Assembly (NCBI GenBank): GCA_001600415.1
Contig: BCJX01000006.1
Coordinates: 1,356,793-1,420,792 of the forward strand
Length of the DNA: 64,000 bases
Source: Pascua guehoae
Lineage: Eukaryota; Basidiomycota; Tremellomycetes; Trichosporonales; Trichosporonaceae
Reading direction: 5' to 3'
Shown: positions 1 to 11,879 of the stretch, piece by piece
How the letters are laid out: each line of letters begins with the position of its first letter
Position numbering within the stretch: the stretch's first letter is position 1
Made by a program: the position numbers and the translations under genes
Notes under the pieces: model-generated
Databases searched by the model: none
Told to the model about the DNA's origin: nothing
What the model saw: the letters and a program-made list of their open reading frames with translations, nothing else

Positions 1-905
1 ATCCCGCACGGTGAGTAACCCTTTCCGTCGTCGTCACTGACCAAAAGGCAACCAATCGACATCCAGGCATACCTCGAATGCATCGGTATTGAGCTTCGAA
101 GACAAGACGATCCCGAGAATCCCGAGTGGAACGGCCAGCGCGCTCGTAGCGGCCATGATTCGTACGCGCCATACGTACCGAGGCTAGACGTTGTCGCCGA
201 GGGTCTCACAGCATTGCGCAAAGTGTCTCAGACAAGGGAACACGGCCTCTGGCTCGATCCGTCAGACGTTACCCCCGAGGACATGGCATCTTCTACTTGT
301 GCACACAATCCGTGGCTGGAGACCCTGTCGCGTACCAACCGCATGGAGGCGGCCGTAGACGCCTGCAAGGTGTATCGCGACGAGCCCTGGGGCTACTACG
401 CTGTCGTCTACGTGCGTCTGCTGCATATCCGGTAGCCAGCTGACAACAGGGAAACGTGCGCATTGCACTCCCGACCGAACTCTGCGGCCCGCAATCGGGA
501 CGCTGGCTTGCTGGCGCGTCTGCGATATACGGTCGCGATCATCCCGTCACACTCTTGGCGGGCGAGCCTGATGAGGACCAATACGACGATGGATACGACG
601 ACGGATTCGACAACAACGACGACCAACCTGACGGGAACAAACCCGAGCCCGAGCATGTCGGCCTCATGGAGAAGATGCGATTTTCACTATCCGCGGCTGG
701 GGTGCGGCATACAACTGAGCCCGTACTTCCCCTCACACCCTACCTCCAGGACTTGTTTGATGGGGACCCAGAAGCCTTCCATGAAATGATCTGCAAGACA
801 GCAGAAGACGATGCTCCAATGTATCACCCACCGGTAGGGTATCCCGAGTGGTTGGAGAAGTACAGCGAGGAGAATGCCAGAGTCAATCCCATGTTTACGG
901 GATGA
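1..905 (+). CDS. Tandem family copy 1, unknown function (5' partial)
   Basis: First of three tandem paralogues; I do not recognise the family. The window opens in the last 10 bases of exon 1. Exons are 1-10, 48-411 and 450-905; the introns (37 and 38 nt) have GTGAGT and GTGCGT donors, and phase agrees across both junctions. The readable protein starts RQPIDIQAYLECIGIEL, carries the block EHGLWLDPSDVTPEDMAS, then GNVRIALPTELCGP, an acidic Asp-rich stretch, and a C-terminal block ending KYSEENARVNPMFTG. There is no signal peptide or membrane segment in the visible part, so it is probably soluble. Identical splice positions in copies 2 and 3 show that these are real genes and not chance open frames. 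Confidence 0.75.
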
Positions 906-1116
906 AGGCTTTTGCAAGATAGTTGTCTGTATTCTACCCGTATGGGCAGTTATGAGAGTATCGATTGACAAAATGGTTGTGGCCTATGGTGCGAAAAAGG
1001 GGGTGGTTGCGGATCCTTTTGCTAGTAGTGATGGTATGGTACATCATCGGGAAGAATTGGGCCGTCCTGACGTTTCTCTATCGCATCCACTTCCACAACA
1101 CCACTGGATACACGCC

Positions 1117-2097
1117 ATGCAAGCTCCGAACAAAGCTGCTTCCTCAGACTCGTATTTTACGGGCTCGGATCGCGCAGAGGACTACTTTATCGACCTCGCA
1201 TTAGAACCCGCACGGTGAGTGACCTTGACGTCGTCGCTGACCAAAGTCAACCACTCGACATCCAGGCATACCTAGAGTGCATCGCCTTTGAGCTTCGGGG
1301 ACAAGGCTTGCCCAACGATTCTCTTTACGATGACAACGGTGACTTTGCGCCCTATGTGCCAAGGCTAGACGTGGTAGCCGAGGGTCTGGAGGCGCTCCGC
1401 GCTGTTTCTCAAACAAAGGAGCACGGCCTCTGGATCGATCCATCAGATGTCACTGCCGACGACATGGCATCTTCGTCGTCGTTTGGACACAACCCGTGGC
1501 TGGCCACTCTGTATCGCACCGGCCGAATGGAGGCAGCGGCCGCAGCCGTCGAGGCCTACGACTGCGAACCATGGTCGTACAAGGCGGTGGTCTATGTGCG
1601 TCCGCGCTTCGCAACAGCCAACTGACGGCGAGGGAAACATTCGCATTGCCTTCCCCACTGCGCTGTTTGGGCCAAATGCAAGGTCCTGGCTGTACGGGAC
1701 ATGTACGCTATACGGCCAGAGCCATCCAGTGGCACTCCTCGCGGAATGCGAGGAGAACAAACACGATAACGGACGTGACGGCGAGGACGAAAATGCCAAG
1801 CCCAAACCAGAACCCGAGGATGTCGACATCATGGTGCAGATGCGATACGCACTGTGCGAGTCTGGTCTGCGCCATACGAGTGAGCCGGTCCTTCCCGTCA
1901 CTCCCTACCTCCAGAAGTGGTTTGAGAGGGACCCAGAAGGGTTTGGTGAGATGATGGGCAGGGAGGCAGAGCGCGGTGCTCCCAGGTATCACGCACCTGT
2001 GGGGTATGCCGAGTGGGTGAAGAAGTACAGCGAGGAGAATGCCAGGAGGCTTGCCGAGGACAGGGACACCAATGGGCTCAACAGTGATGACGAGTGA
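1117..2097 (+). CDS. Tandem family copy 2, unknown function
   Basis: Complete copy, 303 aa. Exons 1117-1214, 1247-1595 and 1633-2097; introns are 32 and 37 nt. The start ATG at 1117 gives MQAPNKAASSDSYFTGSDRA, matching the YFTGS..EDYFIDLA block of copy 3, which supports this start. Ordered blocks: YFTGS/EDYFIDLA (about residues 13-28), QPLDIQAYLECI (about 33-45), PYVPRLDVVAEGLEALR, EHGLWIDPSDVTADDMAS, then GNIRIAFPTALFGP at the third exon, an acidic linker, and QMRYALCESGLRHTSEPVLP near the C-terminus. It ends NSDDE and stops earlier than its sisters (see findings). Soluble protein of unknown role. Tandem duplication and an acidic variable linker suggest a lineage-specific family. Confidence 0.8.
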
Positions 2098-2273
2098 CGA
2101 CGTCAATCCATATGACATGAAAGCATGCATTGATGGTTGCCAGTGCCGCGACGCTTCGGTACTTCCGTTATGACGCTATTTCCATCCGTACTTGTATCAC
2201 CTTTGTTTTGGAGTTTGTTCCTCCCGTCATCTTTCTCCACTTTGACCACTTCTACACCTTCGTTTTTGCCATC

Positions 2274-3278
2274 ATGCAGCCCCAGAGGACCACCGACCCA
2301 CTTCCCGCTCCCTACTTTACTGGTTCGAGCCGTGTCGAGGACTATTTCATCGACCTCGCAGTCGACCCCAAAGAGTGTGCCTACAACTCTGGCGGCGCTG
2401 ACAAACAGGCAACCTCTCGACATCCAGGCCTACCTTGAGTGCATCGGCATCGAGCTTCGGCGACAAGCCTCTCCGGACGACCCGGAATGGAACGGCGAGA
2501 ATGCCGCAATGGAAAGCGGATACGAGCCGTATCTGCCCAGGATGGATGTGGTTGCCCAAGGCCTGGAGGCTCTACGGCGGGCATCTATCACAAAGGAACA
2601 CGGCGTTTGGATGGAACCATCCGACATCAGCGCCGACGATATGGCGAGTCCCATTATAGGGGGGAACCCATGGCTCGCGAGCCGCGTTCGCACAGACACC
2701 GTGGCCGCGGTCCACTCTGCCATGGAGGTCTATAGGACGGAGCCATGGTCGTACAACGCCGTTGTCTACGTGAGTGTGCAAAACAAGTTGCTGTCCGACA
2801 CTGACCTTAGGGTAACGTGCGCATCGCCTTCCCCACCGAGCTGTGCGGGCCACAGACTGGATGCTGGCTGGACGGGACGGCCACACTGTACGGCGGAAAA
2901 CATCCAGTCAAGCTTCTCGCCGACAAATCCAGAAAGAACGAATACGACGACGACGAATCGGACGACGACGAGCAGGACGACGAGACAGACGAGGATCTCG
3001 TGGTGAAGATGCGATACGCACTCAACGAAGCCGGTGTCCAGCACACCCTCACGCCCGTCCTGCCACTTACCCGCCAAACCCAAGAGTTCTTTGACGAGGA
3101 TCCAGTTTTATATCACGAGATCAGGGGCAAGAGGGCAATGCGCGGCGATCCCATGTCCCCCTTGCCCGACGGGTTCGACAAGTGGTTTGAAGGGTACAAG
3201 GAGGAGAATGCCAGGAGGCTTGCCGAGTCAAGGAGTACCGGTTGGCTCAGCGATCCTAACGTCAACCCGTATGCATAG
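2274..3278 (+). CDS. Tandem family copy 3, unknown function
   Basis: Complete copy, 309 aa. Exons 2274-2374, 2409-2769 and 2811-3278; introns 34 and 41 nt. Start ATG gives MQPQRTTDPLPAPYFTGSSR. Shares all blocks with copy 2: EDYFIDLA, QPLDIQAYLECIGIELRRQ, PYLPRMDVVAQGLEALR, EHGVWMEPSDISADDMAS, GNVRIAFPTELCGP, and the C-terminal KWFEGYKEENARRLAES. The linker is strongly acidic (runs of Asp and Glu around residues 195-220). It ends SDPNVNPYA, resembling the VNP ending of copy 1. The flanking DNA after the stop (near 3300-3323) resembles that after copy 2 (2118-2141), so the duplicated unit includes the 3' flank. Function unknown. Confidence 0.8.
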
Positions 3279-3659
3279 GTGTGGCGCCCAAGTGGCGACG
3301 GAAAGTATGCATTGGTGGCCGCCACTTTTTGTTGACCCACACTATCACACACATCCACACACATCCACACACATCCACACACATCCACACACATCCACAC
3401 ACATCCACACGTCCACGACGACAATCATGCTCACCACGTACTCGTACTCACACCCCGAGGTGGGGCGAATCCCCATCACAGCCTGTACGACCCGGGCGAT
3501 GACAAGAAACAACCAATGCATAACCTGAATTAAAGTATATACTGGGCCTTCCCACAAACGGCGTGAGACAGCAAGCGAAAGGGACGGACATACGACGACC
3601 GCGGCAAAAAGATTAGGTACTGCAAGCAGGTGCTTTGCAGCTTTTACCCTGCCTGTGCA
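3279..3659. other. Intergenic, convergent 3' flanks
   Basis: No gene seen. It holds the 3' flank of tandem copy 3, the period-10 minisatellite, and the 3' flank of the minus-strand permease gene. Confidence 0.6.
3347..3410 (+). repeat. Period-10 minisatellite
   Basis: About six perfect copies of a 10-bp unit CACACATCCA lie just downstream of tandem copy 3. Spurious His/Thr-rich frames cross it; none is a gene. Confidence 0.9.
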
Positions 3660-6580
3660 TTAAAACTTTTCATTGTTAACGTCGCGGACGTCGACGTGTG
3701 TCGCCTCCTTGTCCGCCGCGAGGGTGGCCGGGTCGACCCAGCCGGGTTCGCCGATGGTGGACGTGTCGAATCCGTGCTCTTCGAGGTAGGCGCGGAACTT
3801 GAGGTCCTCCTCGACCATAAAGTCGGGCGTGACGTCGGGGCTGGACAAGTCAGCGTCACACCAGCAGCGCCGCATGGTAGGTTGTGGACGAGCCTGCAGA
3901 CCCGAGTGGCACCTTGTTCATTCTCGCTCTGTCCCCTTCTCAACACTTGGACAGGAGAACGAGGTCGTTGCTGGACAAGAAACACGAGCTCAGACCAAAA
4001 CTCACATGAAAATGAGCGTGATAATAGCAGAGGCGACAGCGAGGGCCGAACCGACCCAGAAGACGCCCGTGTTTCCAAGGTAGACACTCTTGGCGGCAAA
4101 GTGGTCGTCTGAGCGGGAGTCAGCAGCGTTCCATAGCGAGGTGTGGATGGGCGGTTCTGGTAGTTCTATATGGACGGAATACCCACTGATCTGAGGGAAT
4201 GTGTAAGAGCCTGGATGTCAGTAACTGTGCTGCGAGAAGTATCATTTTGGCCTGCTGGGCTACATTCGTAGTTCCAGGGTGTGGATACGTACCGATAAAC
4301 GCGCCGACCTTGCCGATGGCAGCGGCGATGCCGTAGAGCTGGCCACGGCAGGCAGTGGGTCCGATACCCTTGGACGCGAGCAGGCCTGGGTATCAGTTTG
4401 TGCGGTCATTCGGGACACTTTGGGTACGACATCCAGCTTCGACAGCCCTGCACTCTCGTTTTCTACTAACCAAGGTTGTTACCCGGGCCGACTTCGCCAA
4501 AGGCGAGGAACAGGCCGTACATGACTGCAAAGCCCGCAATGCTGCCGGCGTTGGTGAGCCTGTCGTAGGCGCCCGAGAGCGCAAAGCCAAAGACGGCCTG
4601 GAGGAGGAGGCCCGTGATGAGGGCGTACTTGGGGCGAATCCAGTCGGAGAGGAACGAGCCCACAATCGTACCGGGGACGTAGAAGGCGTTAATCAGACAG
4701 CTCCATCCAAGGGTCACGTAGAGAGGCGGGTTCTCCTGCTGGATGGCCCTGTCCGTGATGGGCGCCGCGTACTGGCCGAACGGGTAGACAATCCAGTCTA
4801 ACGTGACATGTCAGCGCGGACTCAAGAGCTATCCCGCACCACGCACCATACAGGAACCAGACGACGGACACGGCCGCGAGGCGCAGCCAGTACTTTCGGA
4901 GAATGAGCCCGTAGGGAATCTTGGTGTGGCGCATAGAGTTCTTCTTGTACGCCTCGGGCTCCTGCATCCAAATACGCGCGACCGTGAGGATGAGCGGGGG
5001 GATGGTGCCGAGACCGAGTGTACCGCGCCATGTTGCGCGCATGTGGCGCTCGCCCCAGATCCAGTTGAGGACGAGCGCGACAAACCACGCAGTCGGGAAG
5101 GCAATGTCGAGCATCGTGTTGGTCGCCCAAATGAACAGGCGCTGCTGGCGGCCCTTCTTCACGTCGTGGTTCTCGGTCGCCTCGGCGGCCGTCACGGAGC
5201 CACAGGCTGAGATGTTAGGTGCGTCGCTCTGGTGGGTCTGCGTCTTTCCCTGTAAACCGTCGTCGTCGTCGCTCCCACAGCCACTCCCTGCCACCACTCT
5301 TGCTCATCACACCTTTGCGTCGGTGGCTGGCCCCAACCGCACAAGGCCACCGACATGGCGCCTGTTCCTCCCCACACGGCCGAATACTCACGGTACTCGC
5401 CGCCAATACCGACACCGTTGAGGAAACGGAACGCGATAAGGCAGTTGATCAGGACTTGGGGCGTCGGGCCGGCAGAGCACGCGGACAGGAACGAGAAGAC
5501 GCAGATAATGCCCGTGCAGATGAACATGCCCAAGCGTCGTCCAACCTGTAAGTCAGTATGGCGCGTACCTTGATCGGTTGCAGCAGTCTGTCCCAGGCCA
5601 CGAGTTGACGCCGAGAGCCATGATCTCGGGTCACAACAGGTGGCCGCTACAGACCATAGGCCCTCTTGGGGGATAAGCCTGGACCGACGCGTGTTCGTAC
5701 AACACCCAACCGCCCACTTGCTAGGCTTCCAGCCGATCATCGTCTCGCGTCTCCCGCTCACTCGCGCAAAACCCACCTTATCGCTGATATACCCAAACGC
5801 TGCCTGTTAGCCAAAGCCGCACACTCGCGCCGAATCACTCACAAAGCTGGCCGAGGACCATGCCCGCAAACGCCATGGCGTTGAGGAGCGACTTGTTCTG
5901 ACTCGTCGTCGAGTCCATGTAGGTCGGGTAGAGCTTTGTGAGGATTGCGTTCACTGGGCCCTTGGATTGTTAGCTTGCGGCTCTGCACATGCAAGGTGGG
6001 ACTTACGATTGCGGCGTTCGAGTAGCCGTCCGAGAACATGGCGGCGCCCTGGGGTTAGTTTGGATCTCGCAGGTCATGGGATGCCCACGAAGGGGATCGG
6101 GCGTGAGGTAGAGAGGAGGATCGTGGTGGTTTGGGTGCCACTGAGGTATGGCAGTGCCACCAAACCACCATGGGCAGTAGCAGGTTGCCTGTAGCGCGTA
6201 TGCGGCTCTGCACAACAGTGGGAGAGGCATGCACCGCTCGCAGGCCGCGCGACGACACCCTCAACCCTCCACTGCCAACCTGCAATGTACAACTCCCCCC
6301 TTCCTGCCTGGGAAGCGTTCGAGCCTCACTCCCCATGTTCCCCCCCCCCCCCAACCCACCGCCCTTCCCCCTTCCCAACCTTCCCACCTACAACCAAACA
6401 ACACTCACCGACGCGAATACCCTGTCCGTCAGCCATACCCAATTCCAAAACTCACGTAGCCGTCGACCCCAACTTCCTCCTCTCGCGGGGGACCTCTCCA
6501 CGCTCGCCGTCGATTTCGCCCTCGGCCATCTCGTTCTGGAGCGCCGCCGTGTTGGACGCCTTGCGCGAGAAGAGCGGCAT
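3660..6580 (-). CDS. GIT1: GIT1-type MFS glycerophosphodiester permease
   Basis: Twelve-exon gene, 520 aa, close to yeast Git1 (about 518 aa). Exons in coding order: 6580-6456, 6421-6409, 6048-6007, 5960-5843, 5799-5777, 5545-5392, 5206-4847, 4797-4471, 4385-4293, 4210-4187, 4108-4006, 3840-3660; every junction keeps phase. Family marks: SGAAMFSDGYSNAAI, GPVNAILTKLYP, GQLSFGYISDKVGRRLGM (MFS loop 2-3 motif), GIGGEYPCGSVTAAE, the second-half FYVPGTIVGSFLSDW, GEVGPGNNLG, RGQLYGIAAAIGKVGAFIG, and SYTFPQI. The C-terminal tail is hydrophilic. Known members import glycerophosphoinositol and related diesters across the plasma membrane with protons; the exact substrate here is inferred. Three exons are only 13, 23 and 24 nt. 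The N-terminus starts MPLFSRKASNTAALQNEMAE. Confidence 0.9.
6409..6421 (-). other. 13-nt micro-exon of the GIT1-like gene
   Basis: Bounded by ACAG before and GTGAGT after. Restores phase between exon 1 (ends phase 2) and exon 3 (phase 0) and yields TVFASGAAMFSDGY. Confidence 0.8.
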
Positions 6581-8705
6581 CGCGTTGCACTATAGTCGGG
6601 GACTGGGATGGGTGTGTGTTGCCTATGCTTTTGCCGACAAACGGTTTCTGATGGAGCTGGGGTCGATTGCTGACCAGTACGAGTGTCTGTTAAGAAGCGG
6701 GCGCGCACGTACGCTGCGGCCTTTATATGGTTTCCGTGCTGTGTGCGCTCAGGACCCAACCCATCGCGGCTCTGCTCCGCAGGTCGGCAGGTCGGCAGGT
6801 CGGCAGGTCGGAAGCTCGGCCACCCGTCTGGTTATGGTACCCCCCGGGCCCACAGCTGCCCAATATTCCTGTACGGCCCACGCCCCGGGTCCTGCCTTGC
6901 CGATCCCCGCGTGTCTCGTCAACCAGCTTCCTCGAGACTGTAATTACCCCCTCGCCCTGGACCCAAAGAGGTACAAGCGCAAGCGCGCGGCGGCAGCGGC
7001 AGCGGCAGCGGCAGCGCGTGGCGGAGGCCCAGGTCTAGGATATCATGTACGAGGTCGGTCAGTGAGGTCACGTCGCACTCATCACTCATGTCCCATGTCG
7101 GCTCCCAGTGGCGCGCGTTTGGTGCCTCAGGGCTTGTTTCTGCCGAAAATAGACATGCTTGGCGGCTGCATGTGGTCCCCGGCTCGCCATTGGTCCGGCG
7201 GTGACTTACGCCACCCACCCAGCTGGCCTGTTGGGTCGTTACTGGATACCCCGCTCGATGCATTCCATAGTGGTGAGTCGCCCGGTCGCACGTTGCTGTG
7301 GCCATGTTACAGTCATGTCGTGTAGTTCAGGACGGCTACAGAGTTGGGGTCAGCCCGCATCTTTCATCGACAGGCAAATGGCCAAAATAATCTGTTCTGA
7401 TGGCGACCGAGGTTGACGGGTGGGTTCCAGGACTGTGTCTATTTGCAAATCAATCTTTGTTTTTGTTGGAAACCTTGAATCAGGCCAGGCACCGATCTGG
7501 GACAACGACATGGACATGGACATGGACATGGGACGGCTGCGCACCGTGAGTCTGACCGCATGGCCCCTTCGTGTCGGTTCGCGTTCATCAGCCACCACCA
7601 CCCCACCCACGTTCACTACCTTCGACGCGGTGATGGTAATAAATAGCACAGGAACCTCACAAACGTGTTTACTTGCTCGCCCGTCCCTCTTATCGGTGTG
7701 TGTGTGTGCGCGCACCCCCACCGTTTCGCATCCGCTTGTGCTTGACGATTCCAACCCATTTGCGGACCCATCACGTGCGACGCCGACGCCACCACAGTGT
7801 CAGAGCTGCGGCGTCAATGTATTCGGCGTGTACCGATTGGACACAGCTCTCGGCACCCCGTCGCCTCCCGGAGCGCTTGCCTGGCAGAGGCGGAGTGACG
7901 TACGGTTGGTCTGTTGGTCTGGCAGCGCAGCATAGAATTGTTCTTAAGCGAAGTCGGTGGTCAGCTGACCGTGGTGGCGGGTGGCGCTCGTAATGCCCGT
8001 CGGCTGTGATTCGCGCCGCAGTTCGTTTGTCTTCAGGTATATCTGCGGGTCTGCGTTTGTCCAAGTCTCCCACTTTGTGCGCTGCTTCGGGTTGGCACAT
8101 GCGGTGGTGTGGCCGTGAATGCCGGCAGCTCGGCGGCAGATCGCGGAATGCACACGTCGTGTGCAGTGATCGACATGACGTCGATGCCGCTGGTGGCCAC
8201 GAGCGGGTCGGACTTTGAAGCGAGCTTTCTGCTGCGATGAAATGTCTTCGCCAGTTACAGTCAGCCCCATTCTGGCAGCAGTTGGTGGCGCAGGGATGTC
8301 GAGGCTTGTGAATGCCCACCGGCTGAGCTGAGGCACTGGACACTCGGTCTGGTGGAACGCTGTCTGATGAGCGTATATAACAGCGGCACATAGTGGTATG
8401 TTGCCTTCAGCATGGGCAAGCGGACACAACAGGTCTCACCTGCACGTCTACTGTCCAAACCTCAGCGTCCATTACTGCCCTCCTATCGCACTGCGGTGGG
8501 GGGACGTGCGTCTCGACGAGAGACACACTGTCCACCACCGCGGGTTAGTATGTCACAGGGTCAAACTGATCTCATCCTGATCTCTGGAACCTACACACAA
8601 GGCATGAGGTTACTAATTCATACTCATCGTTATGTACACGCGTCCTTGGACGGCCATGTGCCCCTCGCTCCAACTCCCCTGGCCCAACCCCACTCACGTT
8701 CTGCA
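6581..8705. other. Intergenic, no gene recognised
   Basis: About 2.1 kb between the permease start and the 3' end of the next minus-strand gene. It contains short tandem repeats: an 8-bp AGGTCGGC unit near 6779-6811, GGCAGC near 6989-7018, and GACATG near 7505-7531. Open frames on both strands have repeat-driven or Arg/Ser/Pro-rich composition, no known motifs and no consistent splicing. A non-coding transcript cannot be excluded. Confidence 0.5.
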
Positions 8706-10965
8706 CTACTTCGGCACACCACGCAGCGTCACTAGGGTCGTAATCGCGAGCATGCCCGCAAAGACGTAGAAGACACGGCCCTCTCCCTCGCGTGCGCTCA
8801 TGGGGTCGTGTGGGTCGATGGGGGACGAGAGCGCGTCGCGGAGCGGGATAAACCCCATGGCAACAATAAACGTCGTGATCCAGCTTGCGCTGAGGGCGAG
8901 CGACGAGAGGGCCGGAACGGCGTGTGGAGGGACCATCTCGGACACGAGGAGGAAGGGCACGGGTCCGAGACCAATGGCGAATGCAGCCTGGCATTAGCAT
9001 GGACGTGGTAGAAGGCAAACGAGCAAGTAAGGAAAGTGCACAGCCACCCTGTGCTTTGGTTCCTCCCATGAGACTCACGATGAAGGATACAATGGCAAAG
9101 CTTGAGAGGCCCTTGAGTTGGTTGTCCAGCCCATGTGCAAGGAGGAAACTCATCACACCCATGCCCACTGCGGACCAGACGAGGAGGGTGCGACGCCCGA
9201 CACGGTCGACAAGCACAATAGCGGGGATGGTCATGATTGCGTTGACGACGGTAATGCCAACCGAAAGTACACCTGCACCCGCATTTGGCATGATTGACTG
9301 AAGCACTGGTGTGCTGTAGAATAGAACGGCGTTGACACCTGACAGCTGCTGCAGGCATAACATTGCCGTGACCAGGAGCGCAGGGCCGCGGAGCGTCGAG
9401 TTGCTTAGCAGGTCACGCACAGAGACTTGGTCCGCCCGGGCCCCCGGAGGACGCTCGAGAAGCGGCTCTGCTGCTTACTGTCAGCCATGTTCTCCCTAAA
9501 GTTAGAGGGTGACGCACCTTCGTCCTGTGGCCGCTCAGCCGCGGCCTCTGGGTCAGATGATGGCGCGGCGGACGACTGGCAAGTCGACTCTTCGTGAGTC
9601 GGTTCAGACCCGAACATGGCAATCTGGATGACCGACGCGAGGCCAGCAATGAGGCATACATAGCGCCATGCGCCTGGTTTGTCACCGTGCTGTGAGTGTC
9701 AGTATTGAGCGTATGATTCTGCGCCCATCGGTATTGCCAGTAATGTGCAGTGCTACCAGGCCTTCTGCCGTGCTTTGGATATCACCCCAACACCCCATGT
9801 ACACCACACAAACAACTCACAGGGCCAGTAAGGATGAGGCCCATAACCTGTGACGAGCAGATGCCGAGGACGATGCCGAGCTGATGCAACGTGCCAATCT
9901 GTCCAGAGCGCGCGGAGAGCTCGGGCGTAGCGCGTGCCACCTTTGCAAGGTAGGGCGGAACAAGACAGACGGCGAGTCCAATAGCGATGCCCGCGACAAA
10001 ACTGTGCGACATTAGTCAAGTGTCGCCACCAACGGTCGCCAAGAAAGTCTCACCGCCCAAGGAGAAGGATGAGCCAATGCGGCGCGGCCGCCATCATGAG
10101 CGCTCCGGCGAGATTGATCCACGCCGTCCAGGTGATGCCCCCCGCAAGGCCCTCGAGTTTGACGAGGCGTTCGCTGAAGATGGAACCCAGGAGGCCGCCA
10201 ACAGTGACCATGGCTGTTACCATGGAGTAGCGCACCTGGTCAATGCCGAGGCATGGCGGGAGGACCATGCCGGAATGGGATGGGTGTGGGTGGCATGTTA
10301 TTCCGTTCACGGGGTAGTTGAGCTCTGTGAGGTGATAGCCGTCTGTTGGTTAGCATGGGCTAGACCCAGGTAGTGTGGGGAAACGGTGGGATGTGCCCGA
10401 ATGGGGAGGTGACGAAGAATATAAACATGCCACGATCAAAAGCGATGGGTGTGAAGATGTCAAGAGAAAGGCACCAACTGGAGATGCAATCTTGTGGTCT
10501 CTCAGCGCAGCAACGCGTCACACCGTCTGGGGCAGTGGGCGGGTGCACGACAAAAGCCATACCCAAGAGACGCGGGAGGGCCTCCATTGAGACAAGGCCA
10601 TGGTGGGTCGAAGGCGACTAGGAAAGAGAGACATAGGCGAGGAGGGAAGATGTTCCAAAGGAAGACTTGCTCGGCAAGGAAGACTGGGATCCTCGACGTG
10701 CCTATCGCCACAGCCACGGGGGTGTGTGTCATCAAGTGACTGCACCGACGCCACATGCCTCTGGACGCGTGAACGCGTGACGCCACACGACGCGTAGGAA
10801 AGCGGCATACACGCGGCACGGAGGGCAAACTTCGCAATACACACACCGCCGCCGGCAACGCGATGCGACAAGACTCACAGTACCACGACGACCTGGTGTC
10901 AGCTCACTCGAAAGTTGCACAGCTTACAGTGTCGCCCAGAAGATGGTCTTGAGGACACTTGTCAT
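8706..10965 (-). CDS. MFS sugar-porter transporter (Vps73/YBR241C type)
   Basis: Seven exons, 455 aa: 10965-10928, 10892-10879, 10342-10054, 10001-9821, 9689-9518, 9470-9079, 8987-8706; phases agree at all junctions. Sugar-porter marks: YYGYHLTELNYPVNG in TM1, RFVAGIAIGLAVCLVPPYLA with the conserved Arg after TM4, the amphipathic ARATPELSARSGQIGTLHQL, QQLSGVNAVLFYST in TM7, DRVGRRTLL in loop 8-9, and GLGPVPFLLVSEMVP in TM10. The middle loop is charged and Ser/Glu-rich. The best match in style is the vacuolar hexose-transporter-like YBR241C/Vps73 group rather than plasma-membrane HXTs, because of the TELN motif and compact size. Substrate is not determined. Exon 2 is a 14-nt micro-exon. Intron 2 is long (536 nt) and carries three ACGCGT sites. 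Confidence 0.88.
10879..10892 (-). other. 14-nt micro-exon of the sugar transporter
   Basis: Flanked by CCAG and GTGAGT. Joins exon 1 (phase 2) to exon 3 (phase 1) and reads WATLSSWYYGYHL. Confidence 0.8.
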
Positions 10966-11879
10966 TGCGGCTGAATGGGGCCGGGAGGAGTGAAGGAAGG
11001 GCGCAGGCGAGATGTGGTTGTTTACCGCCGGTCGAGATGGATGGAAGACAAAGGCCACGCGGGGATGTCGAGATTGAGATTGCGATGCTTGCACTAGTCT
11101 GCGCGCTCGATGTAAATATAACCACTGAGACGCGAGGCAGTTGATAAACCTTCGGCCACGTAGCTAACGACTAGCGTACTGGGCTGGCTTTTTGCGTGTG
11201 GCGTCAATTGGCCTGGGGCCGAAGAAGCGCGCCGAGGTCTGAATGGGACTGGGTGCCTAGCGTCCGACAAGGATGCGGTTGAATGGGGCGGAGGGCGGTG
11301 CGCACGCGAGGAGATGGAGAGAGGGTGGAGATGGGTATGGATGGGGCAGAATGTGCTTGTGGATGTGGTGAATGAGAAATGTAAACGATGCGATGGAAAG
11401 CTAAACTCTGTGGTAGGTGACCGAGGAAGGAAGGTCAGTTCTGTAGGTGGTACACTACCTGTGCCTGCCGAGGTCAGGTCCATGACGACAGTCGACTGGC
11501 GTCCATCGTGGCGTCGGCGGTCCCGGCCCGGCCGTGCTCGTTCCCCCACGGGGCGCGCACCGACCAAGCATCCCTTGGCATGCATGCATCCATATGACAC
11601 TGTTCGTGGACCATGCAAACAGTACAGTATCGGGCGGCCAGTCATGCATAATACAGCGCGGGCGTTGACACGTCCAAACATAAACACTGCCAGTATAACC
11701 TGCAGCGCGTGCAGCGTCCCGACGCAGTGAGCCTGCGGCGAGAGAAAAAAACACTGGCGAAAACCTTTGCGGTTCTGCCACTGGGGTGTGTATGCATCCA
11801 GCAGTCCAGCACGCCCACCGCCAGCCCAGCAGCATCTCTGAGGAATCCAGACTGATCACGGAGCAACCTGCCCATCTAC
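10966..11879. other. Intergenic between transporter 5' end and NPT1 3' end
   Basis: No gene recognised. Holds the promoter of the minus-strand transporter. Frames here lack motifs and splicing that fits. Confidence 0.5.

Noticed and set aside
3281..3528. His/Thr-rich frames through the minisatellite
   Set aside because: Repeat translation only.
6285..7325. 346-aa plus-strand frame
   Set aside because: Starts inside the permease first intron (C-run, Pro-rich), crosses its exons and simple repeats; no domains.
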